A stretch of 64,000 bases of DNA, from contig JAPEVC010000115.1 in assembly GCA_027946555.1 (NCBI GenBank), forward strand, positions 53,641 to 117,640, read 5' to 3'. The notes under the pieces were generated by a model. It did no database searches. It had not been told where the DNA came from and saw only the letters and a program-made list of their open reading frames with translations. Each line of letters begins with the position of its first letter. Position 1 is the stretch's first letter. The stretch comes from Gnomoniopsis sp. IMI 355080. Lineage: Eukaryota > Ascomycota > Sordariomycetes > Diaporthales > Gnomoniaceae. Made by a program: the position numbers and the translations under genes. This document shows, in pieces, positions 13,001-26,984 of this stretch.

Positions 13001-13730
13001 TGGAAACAGCATTGATCCCTACAACGGCATAAAGACACAAAGGCACCATTGCGGTGAGCGTCTCACTGATCGCCTCTGATTCGGTCCCTACTTGGACACC
13101 TGAATCTATTTTTCCCTCAGAGACTTCAGACGTACGTACGTACCGCATGGGTCACCCTCAGCCCTACGATCTGGCAGAAAAGACACTGGCTTCTCCTAGA
13201 GGTCAATGCCTGGGTGAATAAGATAAGTTTTGGTTGAATAGAAGAGGGCTGTGGGAAAGGACCCCGCGTTTTGTCGCCGTATCCCCCCCCCTTCCCCAGC
13301 GCAGTCCAAATCTCCGTCCGCAAGAGCCCCCTGGGTTTTGTAGCGCTGGAATATATCACTCACTAGTTCAAGCTACCTAATTCAGCAGCTAATTTCGTAT
13401 TAGCTGCACTAGTACCTCCCAATAGGACAATACCAGGTCAGGGCCCCGCTACTTATTTTTTGCACAGGCAGGGAAGCAATGACAACCACCCACTCACACT
13501 GCAACCAGCCTTGAATCCTCGATTCGATAACACGCTGCGAACGCACATCCAATTTTCTTCAAGACTTGGACGGGACTATCAACCCCTCCATCCCGACCCA
13601 ACTGCCCCCCCAAAAAAAACAAATCAACATTCCCTTCCAAAGCCTCTCCAATCCCGTCCTCGTCTCGAGGCTTCCTTTGACCACCTTCCTCACTTCTGCT
13701 GCATGTGGACGCCCGCCTCAGCTCTTCAAG
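10051..13730. other. Intergenic, no gene recognised
   Basis: The first part is the 3' flank of the RfeG-like gene, with a 177-codon open frame (10091-10624) that looks like chance. A 188-codon frame on the minus strand at 11403-11969 has no family resemblance. There is a run of 12 G at 12380-12391, a GGTACCTAAGTACCT motif at 12786 and CGTACGTACGTACC at 13130. From about 13450 the sequence becomes C-rich and A-rich, the likely promoter of nmd5. Confidence 0.55.
12380..12391. repeat. Poly-G run, 12 bases
   Basis: Twelve consecutive G in intergenic DNA. Homopolymers of this length are slippage-prone. No gene is affected. Confidence 0.9.
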
Positions 13731-16700
13731 ATGGATGCCGTTGCAATTAGAAGTTGCATCGTCGCGACCCTGGACTCCGACCCAAACAATCGCAAGAGGG
13801 CCGAATTACAGCTGAAGCAGGTACGCAACGCCTCATCCCTATTACCCTGTAGCGGCCTCGTGGCCTCGCAGCCCTAGCTGTTGCAGCGTTCTTTGTCTGA
13901 CCCTGCTGTCCTCGTTCCCTCAATGTCCTTGGCGACGCGTGAATCGCTGACTCCCGCCCCGTGTGTGTGTCTTGCAGGCAGAGGAACACAACGGCTTTCT
14001 CGATGCCCTCCTCGACATCTTGCAGTCCGAACAGGACGCAAACCTTCGTCTCTCCAGTACGTGTCACCTCTTCAGACGCAAATATCTACAAGCACATCGC
14101 GATCTGATGGCCGCCGGGCCGTGGCTCCCATCTCGTCGAGGCCTCTGACCCGAATCCCCACTGACCGGACTTGCAGCTGTCATCTACGTCAAAAACCGCG
14201 TCAATCGAGCATGGGCCGGTACAGATCACTTCCCCAACGAGCACCCGATACCCGAAGACGAGAAGGCGAGAGTTCGTGACCGGTTACTGCCTATCCTGGC
14301 CTCCTCCCAGGGCCTCATCCGGCAACAACTTATTCCCATCCTGCAGAGGATTCTGCATTGGGATTTCCCCGAGAAATGGCCCACCTTTATGGATTTCACG
14401 ATACAGCTCCTGAACACGAACGACCCATCCTCCGTCCTCGCTGGTCTGCAGTGCCTTCTGGCTATCTGCCGGGCTTACAGGTTTAAAGCCGGAGATGGAG
14501 AAAATAGGACTCACTTTGACAAGATCATCGAGGCCAGCTTCCCCAGGCTGCTAGCTATCTCGAGCGAACTTGTGGCGCAAGAAAGTGAAGAGGCGGGAGA
14601 GATGCTTCATATTGCTCTAAAGGCTTACAAGCACGCAACATGGGTCAGTCACATTATTGGGACCAGCACTGCCTGGCGTCCAACCCGCATCTGACATTGT
14701 GGAATAGCTCGACTTGTCTGCCTTCCTTCGCGAACAGCAGAACACGATTGGCTGGTGTACCGTCTTCCTCGGCACCGTTTCGAAGACTGCCCCAGCCATT
14801 GCCATGGCCGACGAGCCCCTCGAGCGGGAACGACACCACTGGTGGAAGGCGAAAAAATGGGCCTACTTCAACCTCAACCGGCTCTACATAAGGTAAGGAT
14901 TATATTTGAGAGTATACTCGGAGTGACCGCTGACTCATGTGTGAAAGACACGGCAACCCGCAGGCCATTACCCAAAAAGAGGCCGACCAATTGGCCTTTG
15001 CCAATTTCTTCTCTGCCAACATCGCCCCCGAAATCCTCAAGCACTACCTTCAAGAGATCGAGAAATGGGTTGGCAAGACTTCGTGGCTGAGCAGGCCGTG
15101 CCTGTCATATACCATAGTGTTTATCGACGAGTGCGTGCGGCCAAAAGAAATGTGGGCGCATTTACGCCCTCATCTAACGAACCTTGTCACGCACTTCATC
15201 TTCCCTGTACTTTGTTTGTCACAGGAAGACATCGAGAGATTCGAGGACGAACCCGAGGAGTACCTCCACCGAAAACTAAACTTCTACGAGGAAGTGTCAG
15301 CTCCCGACGTCTCGGCCACAAACTTCCTGGTGACTTTGACGAAGAATCGCCGCAAGCAGACTTTCGAGCTTTTGCAATTTATCAACAGTGTGGTGAACAC
15401 GTACGAGACGGCCGCGGATGACAAGAAAGACCACATCGCCAAGGAAGGAGCTCTGCGTATGATAGGGACACTCGCGCCGGTGATGTTAGGCAAGAAGTCG
15501 CCAATCGCGGATCAGGTCGAGTACTTCCTCGTCCGATATGTCTTCCCTGACTTTACCAGCTCTCAAGGTTACCTGCGGGCAAGGGCCTGCGACACGATTG
15601 AGAAGTTCGAGCAGCTCGACTTCAAGGACCAAAACCACCTGCTCACCATCTACCGTAATATCTTGGACTGCATGGCAGACCCATGCCTCCCAGTCCGTGT
15701 GACAGCCGCCCTCGCTCTGCAACCTCTTATCCGACACGACATCATTCGCACAAGCATGCAGACGTCTATCCCTACGATTATGCAGCAGTTGTTGAAGCTT
15801 GCGAACGAGGCTGATATCGATGCATTGGCCAACGTGATGGAGGATTTTGTTGAGGTCTTCGCGACTGAGCTTACTCCGTTCGCTGTTGCACTCAGTGAAC
15901 AGCTTCGCGACACCTACCTCAGAATAGTGAACGAGCTCTTGGAGCGTAACAACACGCGCGATGACGACGATTACGGTGATTTCCTCGATGACAAGAGTAT
16001 AACGGCCTTGGGTGTGTTGCAGACAATAGGTACTCTGATTCTTACATTGGAGAGTACACCGGATGTTTTATTGCACATTGAGGCTGTACTCATGCCTGTT
16101 ATACAAATCACCCTTGACAACAAGCTCTATGGTATGTCTCTGTCAAAGCCAAGAAGCTTGACATTTGCTAACATGATACAGACCTATATAATGAGGTGTT
16201 TGAGATCATTGACAGCTGTACTTTTGCTGCAAAGGCCATTTCGCCGACAATGTGGCAAGCATTTGAGCTCATTCATCGGACCTTCAAGGCTGGTGCAGAG
16301 TTGTATCTTGAGGATATGCTTCCTGCATTGGACAACTTTGTCCAGTTTGGTGTTCCACAGCTTATTCAAAAGCCTGAATACGTGGAGGCACTGTACACCA
16401 TGGTTTCAGATATGTTTGTGGAGGAGAATAAGGTTGGCGGCATCGATAGAATTTGCGCTTGCAAGTTGGCGGAGGCTATGATGCTTAGTCTGCCAGGCCA
16501 CATCGACAATTGCGTTAGTGGTTTCATCACCATGGCAATGACTGTCCTTACAGCACCTGAGGAGCCTAAGGTCAAGTCCTACAAGATCCACTTGATGGAG
16601 ATGATCATCAACGCCATTTATTACAACCCTATCCTCACACTCCAGGTGCTCGAGCAAAAGGGCTGGACGAACAAGTTCTTCAGTCTCTGGTTTGGCAGCA

Positions 16701-17539
16701 TGGACACATTCACTCGTGTTCATGACAAGAAGCTCTGCATTGTGGCTATTGTGGCACTTCTTGGGCTCAATCCCGAACACATTCCAGCAAGCGTCTCTGT
16801 TGGCTGGCCTCGTCTGCTCCAGGTAAATCTTGCCTCCGTACCTTTTGTATCGATTCAGTACTTGTGCTAATTTGAATAAGGGCATAACATCGTTGTTTAG
16901 ATCACTGCCTGCTGCTTTGAAGAGTAAGCAGATTCACCCCAATTCCATTTTATCAATGTACTAACAAACCATTCAGATCGCGAAGATGCCATGAAGGATG
17001 ACTATGGTCTTGATGCCAACTACACCTACGACGAAGACGAGGAGTGGGGTGATGATGAAGCCGATTGGGCAGGGGATGAGGAACAGGAAGAGGAAGCCAC
17101 TGATGCCAAGGATGAAAGTTCTGCATATCTGGAGTTTCTCAATGAGGAGGTAAGTTGTTTCACCCTGGTGTTATTCCACTCCTTGACTAACATGCGAAAA
17201 GGCTCAGAAATTCAGTCAAATCGAGGAGCAAATGTCAGATGACGAGCTCGGAGAGAATAGCGTACTCCTCGAGTCCCCGCTGGACAAGCTTGAGCCATAC
17301 CAGATCTTCCGCTCCTGTCTCATAAGTATGTCATCCTTGTGTCTCCATGAGGTATTGCATGCTAATGCTCTTTTATAGGATTGCAACAAGAACAGCCACA
17401 ATTTTACACTGGCTTGTCTTCACACCTTTCAGCCGACGAACAGGCTGTAATTCAGACAGTGGTGCAGCAGGCTGAAGCGAACGAGGCGATTGCGCAACAG
17501 GCAGCCCAGGCGCTTGCGGCCAATGGCGGTGCTAGCTAG
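13731..17539 (+). CDS. nmd5: Importin-beta family karyopherin, importin-7/8 (Nmd5/Sxm1) type
   Basis: This is a nuclear transport receptor that binds Ran-GTP and carries cargo through the pore. Ten exons: 13731-13820, 13978-14056, 14177-14643, 14708-14892, 14948-16131, 16182-16822, 16881-16923, 16977-17149, 17202-17325 and 17379-17539, total 1048 residues, the normal family size. Every junction keeps frame and rejoins conserved HEAT-repeat sequence, for example IYVKNRVNRAW after intron 2, NRLYIRHGNPQ across intron 4 and NKLYDLYNEVFEII across intron 5. The importin-beta N-terminal domain covers about residues 20-105. Near the C-terminus is the acidic loop typical of this class (DEDEEWGDDEADW), then YLEFLNEEAQKFSQIEEQ. 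Intron 3 uses a GTCAGT donor. Yeast has two paralogues of this class, Nmd5 and Sxm1, and I cannot separate them here; the symbol follows common fungal annotation. Confidence 0.93.
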
Positions 17540-18701
17540 GCGCAAAGAGCGTGTATTTGTGAGATGTATAGGGCCCGGAGTCGTCCGTCCAGGACCTTCA
17601 TCTGCGAGCAGCTCCTGGCGAATATCTTTTACGTACTCTGCCCCATAGACGGTCTCTTCCTGACGGCGCCGGGCCAGCTGCATCTGTTCGATATGAGGAA
17701 TAAGTTGGGGAAGACATCTTTGTCGGGCGGTTTCGTGGCTGGGGCAAAGGGAGGTCTTTCGCAACGAAATATGAGATAGTCATCAAGTGATACCTACCAA
17801 AACATAGAAGAAGCGGACACCCGTAACAACAAAAAGGTACGGCGAACCGGGAGAGGGCCTGGTTTTCTCCGGTGTTTGGTCTACTGCGGCTTTGGTTGTG
17901 CCGCCCGCATGTGCTAGGAATAGAACAGACATTCATTCGTGGCCAGGTCGAGAAGAGGCTAAGACGCGAAACAACAAGCCAGAGAGAGAGATGTCAGAAG
18001 TATTTTTGTGACGAATAGGACGTCTCCCTGTCTAGGTTGTCCCGCGCTTTTGGTTGTTCCGCTCTTTTCTTACTGATCAATACCGGGACGACCCTCCTTT
18101 CACTCCCAACTGTTATCAGCCTGCGCATGAGACTCACACGCATGCGCTCGCGTTAACACGATGACCATAGACAAGAATGTTGCTAGCGGTACGTATTTGG
18201 GTCACCGCTCTGCGACTGGTGGTGTTAGACAGTTTCTGTGCCCCTTCTGTTTACAAATTAGTAGTCAGCGAAGAGAAACCTTGCAGTAGCCACACCTAGT
18301 AGAAATCGCAAACTGGTAGGCACGGGTAATTATGGGGTAAACCATAACGACAGGGATGGGCAGCCTCTACCGCACAGTGGCGTCACCAGCGCATCCGTGG
18401 CCCAAAGGCTGACATTAGTTCAACATGCATTTAGCTCTTCTACAACTCCATTCTTGACCCGTCCACCTTATGTTTTTCGTTCTTGTTCAGACAATTTGAG
18501 TTATCGCTTCCTCATCCTTTTAGTGGTGATGCCATGATCATTTTGGAACGGCCGCCCTGTAACTCACATATGCAGTACCCTGGCTCGCATTGCGTGTTCC
18601 AGCCCCAGCGTAGAGTGTAACACCTCGGACGATCTTCGTGTGCGCTCTGCAGCTGGAGCTTCCCCCGTCTCTTCCATTTCTCAGCCCAGAGAGATCCGGA
18701 G
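17540..18701. other. Intergenic between nmd5 and nvj2
   Basis: This holds the nmd5 3' flank and the nvj2 promoter and leader. A 112-codon minus-strand frame (17598-17936) looks like chance. A possible two-exon 21-codon frame starts at 18161 with a GTACGT donor; it is too small to support. No RNA gene seen. Confidence 0.6.
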
Positions 18702-21700
18702 ATGATGGGGAGCTGGACAGGCTTCCTTCTGACCTACCTGCTGGGTGGTGTCACCTTTCTGCCTCTTGTTGTCGTGGTTGTGTTGCTGCATGCGCACTTC
18801 ACCTTCCCACATCGAGACGATGTCGATCTACCAAACGATACGGGCGACGACGGCCTCATCCAATCTGGCGACGACCTGGCCCCCTTGAAAGCTGCCCAGA
18901 AAGAGCTGAAGGAGCAGACAAAACGGCCCAGTCACGCCGAGTCCGAGACCGCCGCTGGCTACTATGCCGTGTGTCGTGAATACACGCCCATGGGCATCAA
19001 CGCAAAGCCTATTGAGCGATCGACGCCTATCGGCTCCACGACGGTGGCTGCTCCCAGTCAGAGCGTCTACCAGTCTATGTATCGAAGCCTCTTCGACAGG
19101 AAACAGCCGGCTGGACCTCTGGACCATGGCAAGAGCGTCCGTCCGAAAAACGCTGGCAATGTATTCTACGTTGTTTTGAGGTAAACATACACCTCTTGCA
19201 AGGCTATACAAAACCTATGTTCAACCGTACTAACGTATCTCGCCCTTCAGACATGGCCACCTTATGCTATTCGATGACGACGAGCAACTCGAGGTCCGAC
19301 ATGTTATATCCCTCGCCCACCACGATGTCAGTCTTTATTCTGGCGGCGATGATACACCCGAAGGGGAGCTGTTCATCAAGCGGAACGCAATATGTCTCTC
19401 GCGACGGACCACCACCGTTGATTTAACGCCAGACAGCCAGCTTTCCAAGCCGTTCTTCCTCTTTTCGGAGAATTGTTCAGCAAAGGAGGACTTCTACTTT
19501 GCCTTGCTGCGGAACCAGGAACAAACGTATTCGACAGAAGCACGAGCGCCTGCGCCTTTGGGTTTCGAGGTCAAGCATATAATAAATCTGGTCCAGAGGC
19601 TTCATTCGTCTGAAGAGCACATGCAAAGCCGATGGCTCAACGCTATGATCGGACGAATCTTTCTAGGGCTATATCGAACTACAGATATTGAGGCCCTCAT
19701 CCGAGAGAAGCTCAACAAGAAGATATCCCGTGTGAAACGCCCTGCTTTCCTGTCTGGCATCGAGATCCGCAAGATTGACACCGGTGATGCGGCTCCTTTC
19801 TTCACCAATCTTCGCCATAGGGATCTGACGGTTGAGGGAGAGTGCAGCATGGAGGCCGATGTGCGTTACACGGGCAAGTTCAGAATTGAGGTCGCGGCTG
19901 TGGCAAGGCTGGACTTGGGAGCACGCTTGAAAGCCCGCGAAGTCAATCTTGTTTTGTCAGTGGCACTACGAAAGCTCGAGGGTCACGCTTTGTTCAAGAT
20001 CAAAGCACCTCCGAGCAATCGTGTGTGGTTCTCGTTCTCACAAATGCCGAAAATGGAGACTACCATTGAACCTATTGTCAGCTCGCGGCAGATTACATAT
20101 ACGGTGATTCTTCGCCAGATCGAGGCGAGAATTAAGGAGGTCATCGCCGAGACACTGGTGTTGCCATTTTGGGACGACACTCCATTCTTTAATACGGAGC
20201 ACAAGAAGTGGAGGGGTGGAATTTTTGCTGGCGATGATGCAGTCAAGCCTTCGACAGAGTACCAAGAAACTCTGGCCGAATCAGAAGACGTTGACGAACT
20301 TGAGACCGTGGATGCCGGAACTGGCACTCCACCCAATTCAGATCTGCCACCCATGGAGAAGAGTCACAGCATGCCAGTCATGGATCCCGCGCCATCAACA
20401 GGCCTGTTCGGTATAAAACTCGGCAGTAGAGGAAACAAGAACTCGCAAACGAATCCCTCATCACCGACCGTGGACTCGCAACCACTGAGAGATACGAAAA
20501 CAGAAGCCGCGTCTACCAGTATAGACATCAAGCAGGACCCGCTGGTGAAATCGCGCCCGGACAGATCGAGCTCCTTTGTCATTGAGTCAACGCCTGTCGT
20601 AGGAACGGAGGCTGTGTTTGCCGAATTCAAGCCATCATCGCCTCCGGGCGAGAGCTCGGCTGCTAGTGCCATGGCGAAACTCTCCGCCAGAACAAAGACG
20701 GTACCAGCGCCCAGCTCACCTCTAGCTTCGTCTCACAGAGACTCGACCGTATCTATTCCTTCTGTGCAGTCAGTCTCAGTGTCCAAAGAGATCGCAGAAA
20801 AGGAGGGCAGCAACGATGAAACTACAACAAAACTCCCTCGCCGCGGCACTGCATCGTCAACAAATAGTGTCAAGGGTGAAGTGAGCGCGAAAGGTTCCCC
20901 AACTCCGTCCATTCATGAAAACACGAAGTCTCAAGGGGGCTCGGCTAGCCGTGGTTTCTTCTTGAAGAGGGAAGGCACATCGGACTCGACCTCTACCACT
21001 GCAACGGGCAATACAAACAGTGACACACCCAACAAGAGGATATCGTTGGCTGCTGTTTCGAATGCTGCAGGTGTCGCGAAACGGTGGGGCTGGAACGCCC
21101 TGCACCGTAATGAGGCAGGTCAAGATGGTCAGGGCTCAGAGGCAAAGGGGGAACCTAAAATTGACTTGAGCAAGCCGATGGGTGGTGGTAGACCACTGCC
21201 ACCCCCAGGTATGCCTCTACCCATGCCGGACAAGAAGACCTCTATTCCCGTGCCGAAAAGGAAGCCTATCCCGCCTCCAGGCATACCGGAGAGGCCTTCT
21301 GCTGACTCCAAGGACCCCACGGACCCCAAGGATCGAAAGCACGAAAGACGTCCCGTGCCTGCCCCGCCACTGCCTAGAAGGCGACGACAGACTGGAGAGA
21401 TTCCTCAAAGTCAACAAGGTGAAGATTTGCTCGTGGTTGAGGCACCACTAGCTGAATCTGAGCCAACGAGTCCACTACCTTCTGGGGACGAAGAAGGGGG
21501 CTACAGGCGCCCATTTGTGGAGGATGCACAGGATGAAGACTCCGATCAGCACTACCAGGCTGGGGAGTCTTCTGGCAACGATAGCAGCGACACCCCCCCT
21601 GCCCTACCCGAGAGGAACATAGCGGGCACCATCGGCGGCTTCAGCTCACCGCCACAGGGTGATGGCGCGGATGATGATGAGTTCTCTGCGTGGATGGATA

Positions 21701-21759
21701 ACACAGGCGAGGACGAACCTCGTGCCAGTTTTGTCACGAGTGAAGGGCTGGCGCACTAG
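18702..21759 (+). CDS. nvj2: Nvj2/TEX2-type SMP-domain lipid transfer protein
   Basis: The family sits in the ER membrane and moves lipid at contact sites with vacuole or Golgi. Two exons, 18702-19180 and 19251-21759, give 995 residues; the junction rejoins VLRHGHLMLFDDDE. Residues about 7-32 form one hydrophobic segment (FLPLVVVVVLL), the ER anchor. A PH-like region follows at about 145-250, with HGHLMLFDDDEQLEVRHVIS. The SMP domain spans about 262-475: PLGFEVKHIINLVQRLHS, RWLNAMIGRIFLGLY, then FRIEVAAVARLDLG and LVLPFWDDTPFF. The remaining 500 residues are disordered, rich in Ser and Pro, with proline clusters such as PLPPPGMPLPMP that may bind SH3 or WW domains. ATG 18702 is the first in frame; a second ATG follows immediately. 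Intron 1 has an ACTAAC branch. Confidence 0.93.
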
Positions 21760-24700
21760 AGTGCACGGCAATGGAAGCAGTTCAGTTGGCTTACTTGGAG
21801 GCTCAAACGAGATACACATTGTCACCAGTCTGTACACATACATACCCAGTGAGGCCTGCACAGCGGGTCAAAAACTCAGCAACATAGACTTGAAAGGGCG
21901 TTCCGGGTGTGGTAAGGTTGACTTGGGTTGGAACGGCATAGGAACTGGCTTAAACAAAGAGTATTCACATCATATAGCATCTACAAGCGTACATACCCTA
22001 CCTTCTTCTTTCATCAGGAATCGAACACGAACCCAGCAGCCTTCTTGGGGTCTCTTCAAAAGCAACACCTGCATGCCGGCGGACCATGTCAAATCAATGA
22101 ATGTCTTCCCCTATGTTTTGAGCGTTGTCTATACTTGCAGCCGGCCAAGAACGCACAACATGTCCAGCCGGTCCTTTTATTTCGCCTATGTAGGTGAGTC
22201 TCGAAAACTACAGATTGCGTCTCGTGATGCGAGGGCGACAAGTGCTTTTCTGCGCACAAAGGGTCGGTCCTTGGTGACATCATGGTAGAGACTGATGTTT
22301 GTGTCACCTGCAGAGAGCTCCTCGTATCGACTCCGTCCTGTGTTGATTGCTTTCCTCTCTTTTCTTGACGACAGCCGATGCTATCGTGACGAGCAAGCCA
22401 TCGCAACTACCCGCTGCCAAGGAAAGGCTGGTTGGCTATCACGACACTGTTCCTGTCCCGCGCAAACATTTCCGAGCTTCTTTTGAAGCAAAGTCAGCTG
22501 ACACTGTGAGTTCCAATCTGTTCGCTGCTGTGTGAAACCATCGTCACTTGGCGGTGGACTCTCGGGGACCGCCCTCCGCGCTACCTTGAGTGGTTACCTG
22601 GCCTAGAGGCGAGAAGAGTGCAAAAGGATCTAGGAAAGAGACAAGTCATTTAGGCAAGCCAAACGTGCCGTGGAGGATTGAATGTCATATCCACCAAAGG
22701 CTTGGCTGTTCAACCGCTTCAGAAGACACACGGTCTTTTTTGCGGACCACAGTGACCAGTGATCTCTTTGAGGGCGTTATCGGAAACGGTCACATTGGCT
22801 GGTGTAATGAAGGGCGGAGAGGTAGTAGTAGACGACGCTCATCGCCTCGCCATTCGGCTTCAGATACTTCCTCGGTGGCCTCTTTACAATACACGAACAA
22901 TGTGAGGTTGTTTGAGCTGACCGTGTAGCAGCTGATAGTACGTCTTCCCTTCACGTTGACCTGGCTGTCTGACCACCGAGAACATCATTCGACGAACATT
23001 ATGGAAATGGCAAGGAAGCAATGTGGGATATATCCCAATACTGACCCTTGTCCTTCTGGATCCATCTCAAGCGTCTCGGCGACCGTCTATATCTCCGATG
23101 TAGCGAACAACTAGGCCTCAGATACCAAAGCCACGACGATATGAAAGCTTGGCTCTCGGAAGCATTTTCTCCAGAAAGGCTTTCCAAGACGAGCGCATCC
23201 ATTCCAGCTTTGTATACTTTCCTTGACCGTCACCAAAGCACGCAGTCCGTACCTGCTTTACTGCTTGGCATACCACCGTCCAACAGCCGCCGATTGGCGC
23301 CAAGCTCGTTTGCGCAATATCGAGGCTACACGACGGCGGGCATGAGATATCATCTCATCTCACCTTGCCGGGCAGGTAGATCTCAGATTCAATTTGTTTG
23401 CTCCTAGGGTCTTCGCTGCCCAACCCTTGGGAAAATGGGTAGGTAAGGTGTGTTAAGCCAAAAAAATTGTCACCTTCCGCCTCTTCTATGCAGAAACAAT
23501 AAGCTTTGCTGGCTCTCGGGGCCCGTGTTGCTTGTGCTACGGCTGGGCGAGGCTGGGCAAAGTGTGGGATGAGGAATGCGGTCGGACGGTGCGCCAGGGT
23601 GTAACAAGGGATGTACTGTACAAATATACGCCTTGATAGCTTGCGAGGCTGGATGATCGGCGGAGGGCCAAGGCTGTGGCGTTGTGTTTTTCTGTATTTC
23701 CAAGACTGTGACATTGGGGGGTTGCGAGACACGAAACGGTGAGGTAGTATGGTTAGATAGTATCACCTCAAATGACAGGCATGGCGGCGGTACTTGAAGG
23801 GTCGCTAAAGACACTGGGGGAAAAGTATCGTGAGGATTGAGGTAACACAGATTCATCCAGCTGTGTTTAATATGCCGGGACTTCATTCGGAGCTTGGCAC
23901 CGAATGTGACCGGACCGCTACGCAGATCACTGCTATGGAGTTCTTGTCACCTCTTGCCAAGCTTCAGATTGATGATTGATTAGCCATGTTGACTTGATCC
24001 CATGGAAGGTAATAGCAATGGATACCATGAACTAGGACGCTCTGTAGAGTGTGTCTGTACTGCCATGGGAAACTAATTAGGCTGTGTGCACATCAAGCAG
24101 ATCTACTGATTTCGTTCAGCATGCCTAGATAGAAATCCATGGATGGAGAGCATCGAGCATGGCTTGGTTGCTGTTCGACATGAAGTTAGGAGATAATAAT
24201 ATTTGTGTACGACATGTGATTGACCTCAGTCTCAAACTCCCACGATCCCCAAAGTCAAAAAGAGATTGCTGCTTTCATTCATGCTTGTCTTCGATCTGGT
24301 GTCTTCCCTGTCCTTCGTCCTTCCAGCGCAGCCTGCTAATACCATCATTCCTCCGGTTATGCGACCCTACGAACACACCTTCTTTGTTGAGGTCCCCTCA
24401 AGGGACCTCTCCAGGCTCGGCTGCTTGCTAATTATGTGACTTCCATATGAGAAAGAGTTCGATCGGAAAACGGCAATATATGGCAGCAATGTCTGGACGC
24501 CCTTCGGAATGTCAAGGCAGACCAGATGTTTGTTGTGAACACCGGCGATTGCCGTTGATGCCTTGACTGTACTGTCCGGTACGATGGCCGGGCAGTGGAC
24601 AACGCCAGTAATAACAAAGTCGATACTCCTCCAGCCCATGCAGCATACGAAGACAGAACGTGGCACAACTACCACCTGTTGATAACAAGAAGAAAATCAA

Positions 24701-26984
24701 CGACCCATCCACAAGTTCCTTGACTCAACACCCGCCCCATGCCATATCACAACAGCCAAACCAGGAAGGCTAAGCAGGTACCTCTTGGCGACGCAGTGTA
24801 CTCCCTAAGCCTTGCGAGCGTTATGATCTGACCCTGCAATAGCCGCCTAAGCTCGTGTGGCTCACTCGCCTTAGCTCACCCTCCATAAAGCTGAACCTCA
24901 TCTAGATTATCAGGAACGTGCAGAGCCAAGGCTGCAGCCAAGATTTGAGCCTCGTCATTGCCATAGGTGCGTGTGCAAAGTTACTGCCCAGGACAGGGAC
25001 TACGTATGGCACCGCCGAACAGCAAGGCCGAAAATGCGACAAGACTCTTGACAGAGCGGCGAGTGAGGCGTCCGACCACGCCCTCGCCATCCTCTCCTCG
25101 CCATCCTCTCCTCGCCATCCTCCACGACTGTTGTGCCCTGGTGTCCTTGGGCGATCCAACCACTGGGAGGATCGCTCTGTTCCGAAACAACCATCATCGA
25201 TGTTCTAATCGATCAGTCGTACCCTCAAAGCAAACCACGAAAAGGACCATAAACGAAAAAAGAAAAAGTGAAACCCCGTCTTCCATGCCGCAATATCCGG
25301 CCCAACAAATCGAAGGAACGGACGGTTGACGGCACGCGAAACAGGAGGAGGACCTTCTCAGATGGCCCCATTTCCCCGGACTACGGGCAGCACAGCAACA
25401 ACGAGCCAGTGTCGTGATCACTCGAACCACGCCGTCCACGCCACACCATTTACTGCCTCCTGTTGTGCGATGCGAATCGCATTGACGCCGAAAGGAAAAA
25501 AAAAAGGCGGGGAAGTAAGGTCGCGAGAACTCCCCATACTAAGCTGTTTCCTCCAAGATCATCATCAATAGTTGCTCGTGCTCCATGACTGGAAGCCGCC
25601 ACCCTTCGACATGGCTGGTCGCACAACAGGGGAGCTTGCAATAGAACACCACATATCAGCTCAGAGGTCTCAAGAGGACGCTGTAGCTGACCATGTGTGG
25701 GTAAAAGTCCGCGGCTTCCCAACCCCCGCCAGCTTAAACCATCACTGCCCTCCAAGCTAAAGGGGCTGAAAACGAAATAGAAGAGGAGCCCTGAGAAGGG
25801 TCATGTAGAATCTTGTCAAGAACACAAAAAGAGCTTTGCTCCTGAATGCCAGAAAACTTAAACGCTATACAATGTCCACTCTGAAAGGAGCACGTGTCAC
25901 GCCCAGGGCCGGATTGAGTTTACACTGCCCCCGAGCGAAACAGAAATCCAATCCCAACCTTCCGGTCATTGCTTTGGAGGGCGAGCCCCGGAGCAAGCAC
26001 ACGAGGACCATGGGGGAAAAGGTAAAGCGTTACTACGCCCGCCCCCCGGACCGTCCCTCCAGGTGTAACACGAGTACCTGTAGGTCGGTAGCAGCAGAAT
26101 CAAAGGGCCGTTTAGAAGAAGCGAGGATGCACAAAGCAGCAGTAACGTACCCATACTAGATCACTTTGTTGCCGTGCAACGCGAGCGCTCAATAAGCAAA
26201 CCCCCCGGAAAGCGCTGGGCGCACAAGAGGAAAGACACCAGCGGCGTTGGACGGTAGGTTAAACTTTATTTCTAGTCTGCTCGTCCCTCCTCTGCACAAC
26301 ACCGTCATGTGCAAGTAAACGGAGCTTGGTCGGTCGGGAGCCTGTGAACGCCGGTGCCGGTGGGATCTGTCGCACAAGCACACAGTGTAGACCTGAAGAG
26401 ACCATGGCGCATATCGTCAAGAAAGCAATGCTCTCGATTAATAAGTCTGACCAGAACTAGTGTAGTCTATGTAGTAAGCGACAGAGTCATCAGTGTCATC
26501 AGTCTGGTCAAATCGTGTACGACGATGCGCCCTGCCTTCTCCTCCCCCACCTTTGCATCGGAATACAGAATGCTCATTCTGAGCGGTGAAGGCCCCACAA
26601 TGCGCATCGCCAGTTTTGCCAATCCCCTAGTCGGATCGTGCATCAAACCCCATCAATTCAAGACCATGAGAAATATTTGTTCTCCCAGGATGTATGAGAG
26701 GTGACCGGCCGTGATATCGAAGGTGGCATGTAAACCAACCCGTACCGAACCAAACCCATCATCCCTTGAGTCCCCGCCGTAACAAATCATCAAAACGCCG
26801 TGGTCAACTAAACTTGACTGCAAATGCATGACTCCTGTCTGTCGACGACGCCATGAAGTGTTTGAAAATTACATGTTGAGACTATTGGCATTGTCTGGGT
26901 GTTGGACAATGACTGGAGCGTGTTGTACTTTAGTGTGTTTGTGCCTTGCATAATTAGACAGATGCCTCAGAGACTGAGCCATGT
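21760..26984. other. Intergenic between convergent nvj2 and sat4
   Basis: 5.2 kb separates the stop codons of two convergent genes, much more than two 3' untranslated regions need. All frames are short (209 codons at most) and look like chance. A 14-base triplicate repeat lies at 25082-25123. I see no transposase or reverse transcriptase motif, no tRNA and no spliced frame with family resemblance. Confidence 0.55.
25082..25123. repeat. Tandem repeat, 14-base unit x3
   Basis: The unit CCTCGCCATCCTCT is present three times head to tail, with one mismatch at the last base. It lies in non-coding DNA. Confidence 0.9.

Noticed and set aside
18161..18302. Possible two-exon 21-codon peptide with a good GTACGT donor
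   Set aside because: It is too short to separate from chance and has no homology; it could be a leader frame of nvj2.
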